From: Plutella xylostella
Taxonomy: Eukaryota > Arthropoda > Insecta > Lepidoptera > Plutellidae
NCBI RefSeq assembly: GCF_932276165.1
Contig: NC_063984.1
Span: 9,617,501 to 9,681,500, forward strand
Direction: 5' to 3'
DNA length: 64,000 bases
The notes under the pieces are model-generated. The model was not told where the DNA came from, made no database searches, and saw only the letters and a program-made list of their open reading frames with translations. Below are positions 11,248-23,639 of the stretch, piece by piece. The translations under genes were made by a program, and so were the position numbers. Numbering within the stretch: position 1 is the stretch's first letter; the number at the start of each line of letters is the position of its first letter.

Positions 11248-11314
11248 AGAAAATTTAAGCATAGTTTTTTAACCTTACGAGTACCTATACAAAAAAACTA
11301 TGCTTAAATTTTCT
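11248..11314. repeat. Perfect 23 bp palindrome with short loop
   Basis: Arm 11248-11270 (AGAAAATTTAAGCATAG followed by six T) is matched exactly in inverse at 11292-11314, with a loop of about 21 bp. The surrounding 11189-11940 holds no gene. Confidence 0.75.
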
Positions 11315-11944
11315 AAAGCAATCTCTACTAAACAACCTACTCTCTTAGAACAAAATGCTTAGGTAGGTACTTATTAGATACGGCTTCCACAAAGAACCAG
11401 GAGATTTAAATAACAAACATCTCACTAATTTAATTACATACACTCACTGGTTTCCTTGCTTGCAGGGGGAGCTAAATTAAAATGTAGCAACATACCTATA
11501 TGTATACAAACTGGAATGTTGTCGATTTATTTAACAAATACCATAGACTCAATTTTTCATAAAGAATTTTAGAAATTGCCATCGTTAAATTTAAAAAATT
11601 AATGCCTTCAGAAAAGTTATGAATGACAATAACAAAACTATTCTTCTAAAGTCCACCTCTAAGTACCCTACTTACATTTATTTTATCGCTAGCATAGTGT
11701 TCACCAAACTCCACAAATCTCTTTATGTTAATTTGTAAAGTTATAGCAGTTCGTTCGCCTCAAACAAACGCACAGGGTAAATTTGAGTACAAATTAAAGT
11801 GCGGGCAGTGGCAGGAGTTCGAAACCTGTGTACTAAGTATAGTGGCAACTAATGTTTATAAAATACTTTACAGTCCATCTATAATTATGTATAATAGTCA
11901 TGAAAACGGAAATCGATCCTAACTAATTGTTTAATTTATGACGG

Positions 11945-12068
11945 GTGAAGGCGCCCAGGTAGACCTAGGCGGAGATGGCGGGACGACCTGGACAGATTTT
12001 TGCTGGATTGGTATCAGGTGGTCGACAATAGAGACGTGTGGAATAAGTATGGGGAGGCCTTTACAAAG
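11945..12068 (+). pseudogene. LINE reverse transcriptase C-terminal remnant
   Basis: One frame reads GRPRRRWRDDLDRFLLDW and then VVDNRDVWNKYGEAF. This is the characteristic C-terminus of RTE/CR1-like LINE polyproteins, where a GRP-(K/R)RW-DDL block is followed by a D-R-(x)-W segment. It is a short, isolated fragment. Confidence 0.65.
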
Positions 12069-12100
12069 CCTTGCGCTAGCGACTATAAAACTACAGAAAA

Positions 12101-12270
12101 GGGCTGCAAATTTGCTAAATTTTATAGATGTCAACAGCATATCAATTGTAATTAAACACGAGGAAATTATATATTTTCCTACTAAATAACTGCCAAATAT
12201 GATAAAAATTTCCTCGTGAGTCGTGTTACATCCAATTGACATCTCTAAAATTTAGCAGACTTGCGGCCCA
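12101..12270. mobile_element. Fold-back element
   Basis: GGGCTGCAAATTTGCTAAAT at the left pairs with an inverted copy ending at 12270. Further arms (GATGTCAA/TTGACATC, CACGAGGAAATT/AATTTCCTCGTG) pair inside. It adjoins the LINE remnant. Confidence 0.65.
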
Positions 12271-13073
12271 GTGTAAACGCTCATAAATGTTTATGAGATG
12301 ACACCTGAAATTCAGTAAAAGCAATGCGATTCCGATTCTTCAACGGAGCAGACACCAGAGGGCGTTCACCGTCTCGACAAAATACATGACTCGAATAAAA
12401 CTGCTCTCCCTAATATTTGTAGGTCTATACATCTTTTTTATTTGTAATTTGTAAGAGATAGGTACATGTTCATTTGGATTTAAAACTCAGCACGTAGCAC
12501 TTACAATCGTACAAATTGAGTTAAGGTATACCTTTGGCAGGTATCTATCGCGGTGTTTTCTTCAAACTTTATGTTGGTCCCTATTTTTAAATAAACAGTG
12601 TGAAGTTAATTGATTTTCTATGTTCCAGCCAATTCTGATAATGAAAAGCCATTTGACTTTCACACCAAGAAAGGTAAAAGTGAAAAGAAGCTGCGAAGCG
12701 TGTGAAACAAAACACGATATCGCAAGTTCATTAAAATTTCAGCGTATTTTTTTCGCATTTCAATTCCGTATTTTTGTTTCTCATCAAAAGCATCTGGGAT
12801 ATCGTCCCTTGTGGTTAGCTTGCCGGCATATAAACAATGCGAGATGACAACTGAACCGCGCATGCGTGGGGCCGGCTACAGGCGCATTCACCCTACCGCT
12901 ACACACTCACTGCCGATGCCGAGTGGACATGCTGGCTACATTCACCCCGCGCGAAATTTAACTCACCTTAAACTAAAAAATATCCGTTTTAGTGAATGAA
13001 ATTGAACGTTTTAGTGTAGTAATATCGTGCTTCAGAATTTAGTGAATTAGAAAATAATAGTGTTTTATATGTG
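12271..13073. other. Gene-free interval, possible promoter region of Ndae1
   Basis: No coding frame was seen. A TATAAA lies at 12829-12834, and a more GC-rich stretch at 12850-12960 precedes AT-rich, stop-rich sequence resembling insect 5' UTR. ACCAGAGGGCG at 12354 resembles a CTCF core. Confidence 0.3.
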
Positions 13074-13229
13074 TCAGTCTCGTAGATTTTGTGTCATTGT
13101 CTTAGGATGAGTGCTAGTTAAATATACAACGGAGGTGTTTTAGAGAGTTTTTATTAACGTTATGTCAGTGCTACTAATAATAGTGAAACTACGTCCTTGA
13201 ATTTCATGATTATTTACGCCATGAATTGA
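13074..13229 (+). other. Ndae1: Candidate 5' noncoding exon of Ndae1
   Basis: The 25173 acceptor lies only 10 bp before the presumed ATG, so a noncoding exon must exist upstream. This is the best candidate I saw: an arthropod initiator TCAGT at 13074 and a strong GTAAGTTT donor at 13230. It contains only tiny upstream frames. The link over about 12 kb is inference. Confidence 0.25.
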
Positions 13230-13990
13230 GTAAGTTTATTTACTGATTACTATCTATTTTAATTATATTATCTACACTTTTGTACTCATAATTTAATAAC
13301 AGAACCAAACCAAAATAATATCGTTAGAGATTTGTGTTTGTCACCAACACTCTTAACTAAAAGGTAAAATGGAAGGAATTGTGAGTAAGTACCTACGTTA
13401 TATGAATGTACAGAATAACCTCAAACAGCCCATATTATTCATAATATTTACCTTCTACTATATATAAAACTGTACCTTAAATCACCTCCATTTTTATATC
13501 CGTTATGTAGTTTTAAAGATCTAAGCGAACGTACATAGGTACAGACAACTTTATATGTACTATGTATCTTTGTATGAAATCGTGGAGGTAAATAGCTACC
13601 GAGGTTTGAATACATAGATAGATATGTATGAGGTATAGCTAAAAACAAATCCAATTTCGTGGGTACCCCAGACCCACACAAATCTTAAAAGGATTTATTC
13701 ATGTCCGAAGGGTTCATGAAAAATTATGATAGCTACAATTATTTAACATTTCTTGTTTAATTTCCGGAACATCCGCTTTAAATACCTGTCAAAATGTGAC
13801 AGGTTTATTAACTTGCCTTTGACAGGTACTGTCAGATCCAACAAGCCTGATTGTATATATTTTTTTTAATTTAAAGGTACTTACAGCTACTGCTAAGCGA
13901 AAGTTAATTGCGGCTAAACCAAAATCTAAATGAAACACACTATAGAAGGAGCAATACGAGATGCTAGCATTTTTTTCAGTTTTATTCCTT
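13230..13990. other. Gene-free interval
   Basis: No coding frame was recognised. A small palindromic pair around ACCTGTCAAAATGTGACAGG lies at 13787-13806. Confidence 0.4.
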
Positions 13991-14187
13991 ACTAGCTGTT
14001 CCCGCGAGCTTCACTTCGCCTTAAAAAGTTTTCCCGTAGGAATTCCGGGATAAAAAATATCCTATGTTCTTTCTCAGGGTCTAGACCATATGTATACCAA
14101 ATTTCATTTAAATCCGTTCAGTAGTTTTGGCGTGAAAGAGTAACAGACAGACACAGTTACTTTCGCATTTATAATATTAGTTAGGAT
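13991..14187 (-). mobile_element. LINE-tail repeat, family B, copy 1
   Basis: This begins ACTAGCTGTTCCCGCGAGC and ends TAATATTAGTTAGGA. It contains TTTTTATCCCGG-type and CGTTCAGTAGTTTTGGCGTG blocks that recur inverted at 24776-25004 and 39762-39989. It is the common lepidopteran RTE-like LINE/SINE 3' region. This copy has only two CAGA units where the others carry expanded CTGT arrays. Confidence 0.7.
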
Positions 14188-17100
14188 TGAATTAATGTTG
14201 TTGACTTTCGTAATCATTTTAATAATTCAATTTTGTTTTTCTTGAGTAAGTCTAGCAGCAATTTTCATAATTATGTATTAATTTTAATAACTAGTATACC
14301 TAGTCGCACACCTTACTTTTTGTATATTCACTTCTTACTCGCTTTCCACAGCGGCAGTGTATTAAACGAGTAGTACTGAAATTTTACAGCTGTTTTTAAG
14401 GCTCGAGTTACTACAATATTAAACAGGATCGCAAACGAAGGAGTTCACTCGTTAAAAGAGGATTTGACTTTGTACATGGTGGAAATTCTCAGTTATTGGC
14501 CCAAATATGGGTACGGGTAGGATTGATTTAGTACATTTAATAGGGAGTCAATAAAACGATGTATCAAATGAAAAGGGGTAACACAGAAGCCCTTTTTAAA
14601 TAATTGTTGTTCTATATCATACTTTAGAAATATTGTGAACCACCTTTATGTGAAAAAACCTTTATGTGACCATTGTAAAACTAACTGAAATTTATTGACA
14701 ACTTAAAAGTTGAAGAAAAGAGTTCAGAAAGCCTCCTTTCGTTAGATCCATACTTTCACGGACCTCCTGTACCTATATCGATCTATGCATCACTTTGTAG
14801 AATCCGTTAGACCACAACCTTTGAGTGTCCACTCCATAATCGCATGAGGTGCCTGGTACAGTAATCGAGTCAGTGTCACGTAGTTTTCACTACACATAGC
14901 AATTATGGCTTCGCCAATCGATATCCATCTCAGCTTTGATGAAATCTAATCGGCCCTGCAATCACTGAACAATCTAATACTAGGTTATGTTATGTAGGTG
15001 TCGGTATATGGTGTAGATATATGGATGTTTAAGTATGGCCTAGCAAGACGTGTTTACAAAAAACAGCCCTACTTACTGCTTATTACATAGAGGAAAAAAA
15101 CTAGCTTTATAAAGTTGTGCATTGTAAGACTTAAATTCCATTCTAAGCACCTATTACAGCTACGATGTCTTTCACAACAAACGACACGCACGTAGGTACT
15201 ATCGGAGAATCGGCCGATAGCTTACCTAAATCTTACCTTAGGTGAAGTGTCAGGCCAACTATACTCTGTCCATTATATTATTGGTTTTTTGACATTCGAA
15301 ATCTCATACATATTTGATGACTGCAAAGGAAAATCAACTTTACTCACCAGACATAAGGAAACGTCAAAAATACAATAGTGGAAGCTCTATAGCCCCGCGA
15401 AAAAAAATCATAACTTCAGGTCGAAAGCGTTTTTTCCAAAACAGGCACGTTTAACGTCCTATCAATGCTAATTCTAATTTAAGAACCCAGCTCCCAGTAG
15501 CCAGTGACCAGATTATACATAAAAGCTAACGTCGATTGCGCCAGAAGCGGCCATTTTCAAATTTCCCTCTATGTCCAAAAGTCGTTTAGGATTTACTCCA
15601 TTTTAGTTTAGTATGCCACTTTTGTAACATTCTTTATAGTTTAGTTTTAGGCCGTTTAGTTTCGGGTCCGCACGGCTTTCCCCGATGGTACATAGGTGGT
15701 ACCTAGTTTATTAGTGTTCCTGTCAGGTCGTGTTGGTAACTAGGCTACGATTTTATTATGTCTGCGACCTTCTCGTTACCTAAATGCCTACAGTTGACCT
15801 TTGCAGACACTTTTAACTAACGTTTCAGTTAACGATATCACAAACTATCAGTCGCTGAGTGAGTTTCAGTGACGATTTCGCTCCAATAGAGGCACAACTC
15901 AAAAATTATGATTTTTTATGACACGTACCTAAATATATAGGGGAGGCAAAGGCACAATATCAACAATTATTCTAGAACATTTTTGGTAAAGAAAAATACA
16001 TTAAGTTGCTACACTATATTTACTATTATTTACGTATATTAAACGGTTTTATTTAGCTTGACCCGTGTATTTCTTTTAAAACTATATTGAATATTTTTAA
16101 GATAGAGTTGTTCGTCAGTTTCTAGATATGGAGACTATCATGAAATATAAAAAAATATATGAACCTGAAAGTAATAAACCAGTGATTGCCCAGTTAAGAG
16201 AAATTGAGTTAGTCGCAAGTTTCTGGTACATTACGTGACTCACATAAACTGTACTGCTAACATGTAGCTATTCGGTATGTTGCAAAAAGGGTATACTAAG
16301 CCGTAACCTACGTGTGCAGCATGGTATATGCCAACAAATTCAAGGTAATGAAAGCGTAATGTCAAAATTCGCGAAAAAAAATCATTTTCCATAGAAACTT
16401 TGATGGTCACGTAACTTTTTCTTTTAACTTTTTTCCATTGGCGTTCCATATAATGTGTCACTGGAACTTTTTTTTTACCTGTGAGTGTATGAAAATACCC
16501 AGAGTGTTACACTTAACTGTACAACATAGTTGGTTATCCAACAGCTATCAAAGGTAGCTAAAGAATCCTTTGACGAGGCTTGCACCGCCACGTATCTTAG
16601 TCTCCTCACAACATATTCCTCGGGAACTATTTATTAAATTAGGCAAGTGGGTGTCGGAACGCACTAACTACCTTAGTCAGTGAAATTTTGGTCCTGAAAT
16701 TTGTAAATGCATTATTATCAAATTAATATCCTTAGCTGCAATACGTTATTTAATTATTAAACTAACTAGGTATTAGAAAAAAAGTTCTTAGCGTGTCGGT
16801 GACAAACACAGTCCGCAGTCAGCTTCATTCTTATTAGATAATATTATTTTAAGTACTTATATGATCTTGAAAGGTTAAACTTTGTATACATACTTACTTA
16901 CTTTCACTAGTAATTTTCCTTGGAAAATCCTTAACTACTTATATCACTCATCTTCATGAGCTAAGAGGCGTCCCACATTCATCTCAACATTGGTATAGGT
17001 AATAACATAATTTGTATCAGAATTTAATCACAATAACTCACCCTGACCAGTTGGTACTGCGGTACACGTGTCATGACCATACATATCTACACATATAGTC

Positions 17101-17399
17101 ATATAAATATCCATTTGTGTCAGGAAAACGTGATGCGATAAATAATATGAAATTAACACAAATGGACCAGAATTCTGCTAAATAAAATTAAACTGTCATC
17201 TCATCTATCATTGGATAGATAAAATGGGATATTTTCAGTATTTTCATAATGATTTTGAAACTTTCTCACTTCTGGTGACAAAAAAAAGTGCAGCTCTAGT
17301 GGTATCGCCGACTGGCGAAAGAGATTACCTGCACATTTTAACTAACAATGTCGGTATTTCGGTCTTTCCTTCGTATTTACGCTCAGAGATGGGTAGGTA
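14188..17399. other. Gene-free interval with repeat fragments
   Basis: No gene is supported. TGTTGCAAAAAGGGTATAC at about 16278 and GTCACTGGAACTTTTT near 16457 are ends of dispersed elements seen elsewhere in the window. Confidence 0.4.
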
Positions 17400-17664
17400 T
17401 AAATAAATAAATAAATAAATATGTGGGGACATCTCACACACGGCCATCCGACCCCAAGCTAGGCAGAACCTGTGTTATGGGTGTCGGACAGCTGATATAT
17501 CTACACAAATACATAGATAGATAGATACTAAATATAAATATCAACACCCAAGACCCGAGTACAAATATCTGTCTTTAAACAAATATCTGCCCCAGCCGGG
17601 AATCGAACCCGGGACCTTCAGCATAGCAGTCAGGGTCACTAACCACTACGCCATTCGACCGTCA
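17400..17664 (-). mobile_element. tRNA-derived SINE, family C, copy 1
   Basis: Read on the minus strand, the head contains an A-box-like TGGCGTAGTGGTTAG and a B-box GGGTTCGATTCCCGG, the Pol III promoter of a tRNA. A conserved body and an (AAAT)n-type tail at 17400-17420 follow. Close copies lie at 37916-38138 and 63322-63579 in the same orientation. It is 265 bp and non-coding. Confidence 0.8.
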
Positions 17665-17891
17665 GGTAATGTTGGCTGCGAAATAAAGTATTCATTGCTT
17701 ATTTCATCCTTTTATACCCTGAGGATTTTTTTGGGATACCCAGGATAAGATACTGAACCGAGGTAAACATTTATATTTTTAAATATGTCCTCGACAACCT
17801 TTGCTTTCTAAAAGCGTATATTTCCCTGTTTAATATTAAGTAGTTAGGTACCTCTAGGTGTACCAACATTCAGGGCGTACATGCTCAGGCC

Positions 17892-18014
17892 CTGTAGCAC
17901 GGGGCGCTAATAAGACGTGATAAAAGTTCTCCGTCGCGCTCACTCTTGAGGCTGCGCGATGTGAGTGAGGGCGATGCAAAACTTTTGTCACGTCTTAACT
18001 GCGCCCCGTACTAG
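17892..18014. mobile_element. GC-rich fold-back element
   Basis: The left arm, from ACGGGGCGC through AAGACGTGATAAAAGTT, pairs with an inverted right arm ending GCGCCCCGTACTAG. The loop is rich in CGCGC and GTGAGTGAG. It would form a near-complete hairpin of about 120 nt. Confidence 0.65.
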
Positions 18015-18097
18015 CCCTTCTGGCTCCCAAAAAATTATATCACATGACGTAACAAACTGAATAAAGTCCTCCAACAAACATACTTAGGCCTAATTTC

Positions 18098-18440
18098 ACA
18101 CCATTCTGTTAGGTTAAAAATACCTCGGTTTGGTTACATGATGAACCGTTAAGGTTAGTGAGTGTCCCACCATGCTAAATCAAGGGGTTAACTCCCTTTA
18201 TCGGGTGATAAACTTAATTGCTGCTGTGGGGTTCCGCTAAGACTTGGTTAAGACCGGTAACCAGGCAACGGGTTGTTCACTTTTGACACATCTGTCAAGA
18301 ATTCAAGATGGAAAAATGAACAGAGCCTTTGATAAACAATATACGACCTAGATGTTGTGTGACATAAAAAATAAAGCGAAATACTGTCTGGGTTTTATAT
18401 ACTGTCAAACCGAGATAAAAGTTTTAATTTAATGTCCTAA
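18098..18440. mobile_element. Possible diverged MITE related to family A
   Basis: TACCTCGGTTTGG near 18120 and TCAAACCGAGATA near 18403 are inverted. The interior includes CTTTTGACACATCTGTCAAG, shared with family A copies. The ends are not sharply defined. Confidence 0.4.
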
Positions 18441-18469
18441 CCTAACTTGGAACCGCAATATAGAAACAC

Positions 18470-18552
18470 AAATTGATGGCCCTACCTGGAAATCGAACAC
18501 GGGATCCCTGGGTGATGAAGCTGAGCTTCTACCACTAGACCACAGAGGTAGA
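18470..18552 (-). mobile_element. tRNA-like SINE fragment
   Basis: On the minus strand this reads GTGGTCTAGTGGTAGAAGC (A-box-like) followed by GTGTTCGATTTCC (B-box-like), with tRNA-like spacing. The acceptor arms do not match a functional tRNA, so it is a SINE head and not a tRNA gene. It differs from family C. Confidence 0.6.
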
Positions 18553-20194
18553 TATAAGAAGTTTAACCTAATGACTTCATGAGAACTATTGAATTAAGTG
18601 AAAAATCTTCTAACAAAATATTTCAAAAAAGACCTTACTTAGAAATTGAGGTGTTATTTGTTGATTCCTTTCTTTTGCACTGACACTCCATCTAGTTCGT
18701 TGTATTGTTTTTCAAAGGGCATGGCGTAATGATATTATTTTCAATGACGGATGTCAAAAAACAACCTCGATAGAAATAGTAACCATGGCAACCTCAAAAC
18801 CAAAAAGTTTGGTTGTTTGAGGTTGTTTGACATTATAGAGTCTCTACACCAATTTCAATGAATATGACAGAATATTGAATGAAATGTGAGTGAATGATTC
18901 ACATAATGCTTGATTTATGAATGGTCTGTTAGATTTTCGTCATGGGACTCATCCAATTAACAAGGGTATTAATCCTTAAACGCGTCGTCAGCGAATCCGT
19001 GATTGAGACTGTAACTAACAGAATCATGAGAAACCAGGTCTTATTACTCTTAGAAATAAACTTTTTCTTTGGCTTATAATTTTTTTTAAATTATGAATTC
19101 CGTTAATTCAGTATTTTTCATTTGTCCGCAGATACAACACCGACGTTAAACTGCTACAAAAACTGCAGGGTAATTATAATGAATTAATTACTATTATTTA
19201 ATAAAGATCGATTACACTTTCGGTAAATTGCATATAAATACATTAATAAATGCACCTTACAAATTGGTACAAAATATAATACTTGTGGAAAGTGGGTGGT
19301 GCAAATGCCTACCCCGCAAGACGCGACTATTATGTATGTATTATGTATAAGTTTAATATATTAATTTAATAAGTATGGGCATAAATCAGAAATTCAGTAT
19401 GAAAAGGATGCTTGTAAGTAGGAAACTGGCAAGATGTAATCGCAATGGTACATTTATCATCGTTCACGTTATGAAAATTACTTCCGTGGATTTTTATAGG
19501 TAGGTACATAAAAGAATCATGTTCATATTATGTATACAGGGTGGTATTTTTCAGGACTTTGCGTTAGCTAGCTTAATCGTTCCTATAATGAGCCAAGAAG
19601 GTAATACCCATGGAGCCTGCTCTCGTTTAACTTCCGTGTTCATGATAACAAGATTGTAAGGAAAATGGCTTTTATCGTTGATGCTAACCTTTCTGAAACA
19701 GCGTATGCAGAATTTTCTGCATTAAAATTCATATTTTGTTATTATAGACGTAAGCCCGTCACCAGGCGAGTCCCGTCTGCCTACCCGTTTGGGTATAGCA
19801 ATTGTGTGCAATTATGTGACGCGCTCGATTTCTGATTTGAGAAAATCTACCTAAGTCTGAGTCTTTGAGCAGTCATACTGAAGTTCTGCTTAAGTTTACG
19901 GTCCCAGTTGTGTGTGATACCCACAGTAAGTTGGTCTCAAAATGTTACTAATGATTTTGTTTCTTAACTCGTAAATACGACGTAATTTTTTTAATTACGA
20001 ATAGCTGAAAAAGTATCCAAAAGCACAGGCCCTTCGACCACAAAGCAACACTACTTGTAACGTTTACAAGTAGGTAGCACCATTTAGTTGGTAGCAAATT
20101 CTAAGCAAAACAACCTTTATTCGGACGTAATAAAGTCACTAGCAGTGGTGCCAACGTAACAAAGAAAGCTAGAAACGTAGCCGTCGCTACTTCA
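18553..20194. other. Gene-free interval
   Basis: No gene was seen. A small hairpin, AACCTCAAAACCAAA with its inverse, lies at 18790-18828. Confidence 0.4.
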
Positions 20195-20335
20195 GAGGGG
20201 TCACCCTATATTACGAAAAACTAAGTTTCGGAGGGCCGCAGCGCGAACCACAACTCTATCTCATTGTAGTGAACGTGCCGATTGCACGACAGCTCTCGTT
20301 CATTAGTTTTTTGTCAGTATAGAGTAACCTTCTAG
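20195..20335. mobile_element. Short fold-back repeat, family D, copy 1
   Basis: GGGTCACCCTATATTACG at the left pairs imperfectly with TCAGTATAGAGTAACC at the right. The core CGTGCCGATTGCACGACAGC recurs at about 47022 in a second copy. Confidence 0.55.
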
Positions 20336-21633
20336 GGATATATAGGTCAGGAGTTTCCAAAGTTGTCACCGCCGCCCGTAGGGCCCAGAGGGGCCGCTAG
20401 TTAGACGCGAGAAATCGCTTTGGAAACGAAGACGAAGACGAAAGGGAATGTAAGGAAAATATATTATTCTTTGAATATATTTCATACTAGCGTAAGGGTG
20501 ACTGCCAGACTTAGCTACCAGACTATTCCAATGTGGAGTAGATATCAGTAGTTGTAGTTTAGTTTGCCTAACCTATGAAGGTAACGGCTTGCTTTTAAGT
20601 TTTATAAATGGGGTGTGACCGATTTTTTTTTCTGTTTTCAACACATCTCACTTTTTATTTCACCACTATCTACCTGCTTTTTAATTCATAATTCAATCAT
20701 GTAGGTACATATTCTCTCTTTCTAAGTAGTAGTTGCTATTACGATACGATTTATACATATAAATTACAAAGAGTCAAGACTTTAGTAAAAATAGAAGCCT
20801 AGCACCCCAACACAACAGCTTATAACGCGCCTCATCACAAACCGTCGACTGAGTTGCGCTCAACACCTACTAACGTACAGCTGTCTTCTTGATCCTATGA
20901 CTCCCTGGTACTTATGTAAAGTTGCGCGCAGCAAAATGTATAATAAATACAATAAATAGTTACTAGTTTTTATTTATTTTGCAATTTGAAAGTGGTGGAT
21001 GTGAACTGGTTGTGCGATTTGTGATGCCTTCGTATAAAAGTGTATATTTCAAAGAATATCCCTACAAATACAGACGATGCCGTGGAGAAATACACAAGTA
21101 AGATTAAAAATATAATTTTAAACAAGCTACATCTCTGCTGCAGTTGAAGTGCCTTCGCACAAGAAGTAAGACACAATTTTACCTTCGTTACAGATAAGTT
21201 GGTGATATCTGGAAAATAAACTTCATGATACAAAAGGAAAAACTCCTTGCAACAGATACAAGTGCAACCCTCAAATAAGTTTATTAGGGAAATTAAATTC
21301 GTCGTTAATGCGTCGTTGTAATTTATAAAAATATACCTATGTAAAAACCAACGGACAGTTTATTTTTAATCGATTGATAATTAGAAATACATATATTTTA
21401 CCCGTTGTAAATTTAGCATAGCCAGACTCTAACTGACTTGTTCCTACCGTGCATTATAATTTAACAAATGTTATCGATACAGTCGAAAATATTCCCAATC
21501 CCAAAAGTCTGATGAATCAGTATCGGCCCCGCCACCACGCCTGAGCAAACACATTAGCCCGCTACATTCAATTAATTAGGCCCATCCTCCATGTAGATTA
21601 CTGTCCGGCCCATGAGGTTGTGCAAAGATTTAT
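20336..21633. other. Gene-free interval
   Basis: No coding region or clear repeat was recognised. An open frame at 20970-21233 (minus) has no family resemblance. Confidence 0.4.
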
Positions 21634-21984
21634 AATACAAACTGAGGTAGACGTATGCCGCATATGCCCTAAAAGTAGATAATTATGTGATTCAACGTGG
21701 TCATTTGAGACCTTTATTTCGCTCTTACTGTACGTCTAGTACCGGTTTGATAGTTTGTCGAAAATTTTAAATGTTTACGTTTTCGCATACAAAGAGACGC
21801 CTCTAGCGGAAAATGTCATGAAGCTTTTGACTGATAACACAATAAAACAAAAAAAAACGTTTCCGTAAATTCCTAATTCCGTACTTATGTTGGAGATTGC
21901 CGTCTCGTTTTAGTATTGTATATAACCGGACCAAGTTTTGAGTGACGATTTGCTTTGTAAGCCGCGTCTACCTCAGTTTGTGTA
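21634..21984. mobile_element. Inverted-repeat element of about 350 bp
   Basis: ACAAACTGAGGTAGACG at 21637 is inverted as CGTCTACCTCAGTTTGT at about 21966-21982. The interior is non-coding and not obviously self-complementary. Confidence 0.55.
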
Positions 21985-22372
21985 TACGTCTTTGGTAACA
22001 AGCGGTTCCTTCCCTAATTAGATGATAAAAACTAAACTACAGTTTCCGTGAAGAGGTAAACGGATCCACCCACGCCAAGTGCCAATTCTGAGACTAGTTG
22101 TCCATAACTGTTGACATTTACTAAGGTGTTTGAGTGTACAGTGTAAGACATCTTTGTTGCCGACCGACAGTGTAAGTTTTGTTAGTTTACGTTAACGAAA
22201 AAGTTTAAATTTCCTCAACCAACGTACGTAAATAGAAACAAATACCTAATTGCTGTACACAATATGCGTTCATTGTAATGTAAAATGAAAGAAATGCAAA
22301 ACCCTTGCTAGACGCTCAGTTCTCTTTCGATAATTGTTGACTTAATTATTATGACGACTAATTGCCAATTTC

Positions 22373-22507
22373 GCCATAGTGAGTTAGAGCATAACCAGAA
22401 ATTATTGCTTGACTTTTGACACATCTGTCAAGAATTTAATATGGAGATGACGAATAATTGATCAACCATTCCCTGGTTACGATCTAACCGACTATGGCGA
22501 AATTGGA
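22373..22507. mobile_element. Fold-back MITE, family A, copy 2
   Basis: The ends TGCCAATTTCGCCATAG and CTATGGCGAAATTGG are inverted. The internal TTTTGACACATCTGTCA is as in copies 1 and 3. Confidence 0.75.
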
Positions 22508-23424
22508 GCTAAACATGACAAAATATCTCGGGTTCAATTCTCCGGGTAAATATTTGTTTCTCATCTGCATTTATAAATCATCTTTTTTTTATTTTAATTG
22601 TTAGTCAAAATATTAATATCATAGGTAGGTACATGCATGTTTATGTGTTTCTGTACAGTTTATTTAAATTAGAGGAAATATTACAATATATTATTATGCG
22701 ATAGTAAATATAAATCATCTTACAAAAATATATTATTTTCCGCCCGATGCGCCACTTTATATGCGAGAAAACGTAAACTTTTATAGTTTCCATCAAACTA
22801 TCAAACCCATGCTAGTCGTAACTACTGTAGTTTTCATAGTTTACTCTTTTATTCCAAAACCCACACTCGGCACTCTAGATAGAGATATTCTATTGCTCTT
22901 AAACCAAGTAGGTACTTACCTTTCACGCTTAGCTTTGTCTTTATGCTGGTTTTCCGGAGTTTCTGTCTAAAACGTTTTCATATGGGTTTTAAGCATGCGA
23001 TATGTATGTATACTTACTGTACGTATCTAGATTGTAATATGAAATTCACCGAAGCAAGAAAAGCTCGTCTGTTCTGACGTATTCTAACATCAAAATTATA
23101 CCGGGTTATTAATTACCTAAGCAACAAAGAAACTTTAAAAAAGTAACAAAGAAACTTAGGGCTTCATATTAAAGTATCATACTCGTACTTAAGTTTCTTG
23201 GTTATTTTTTAAAAGTTTCTTTTTTAATTATACAATATATCAAAAAACTCTTTATTATAAAATTTGTATAACAATCAAACATTTTTAATAATATTTAAGG
23301 ACTTATTTATGCTGATAAATATTGATTTTTATAATTGACAATAGGTAACATAGCCTTGGCTCTGAGTTCTGATTCAATGAACAATACTTTTCCCACACGG
23401 GTAGATCAGTGTACTAAACATTAA
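22508..23424. other. Gene-free interval
   Basis: No gene was seen. The DNA is AT-rich, with scattered short direct repeats (AGAAACTT). Confidence 0.4.
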
Positions 23425-23520
23425 CTATAAAAAAAAACACACACACATACTCACGCCTTGTACTAATGTACTCCCTTGCGGGGTAGGCATGCTGTGGGTG
23501 TAGGGGTGCATTGCTGCATT
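23425..23520. repeat. Dispersed repeat with TTGTACTAATGTACTCCC core
   Basis: The string CTTGTACTAATGTACTCCC, followed by TTGCGGGGTAGG, recurs at about 37055-37090 preceded by the same ACACAC run. It marks a short interspersed family whose ends I cannot place. Confidence 0.5.
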
Positions 23521-23639
23521 TACTATATTTATTCTATAAATAACTATATACGAAAAATATACTTATTCACTTTTCTGAACTTAGTCAGGAGCTTAATGGG
23601 TCATTTTTTATATTATATAAATATGTGCCTACACATTAG

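Noticed and set aside
12620..12847. 75-codon plus-strand open frame
   Set aside because: No family, no splice support, overlapped by a similar frame on the other strand.
13369..13383. Coding first exon ATGGAAGGAATT with a GTGAGT donor
   Set aside because: Joining to the 25173 acceptor gives a stop or the wrong frame.
18470..18552. Minus-strand tRNA gene
   Set aside because: A and B boxes are present, but the acceptor and D arms do not pair, and the sequence runs on into repeat text; read as a SINE head.
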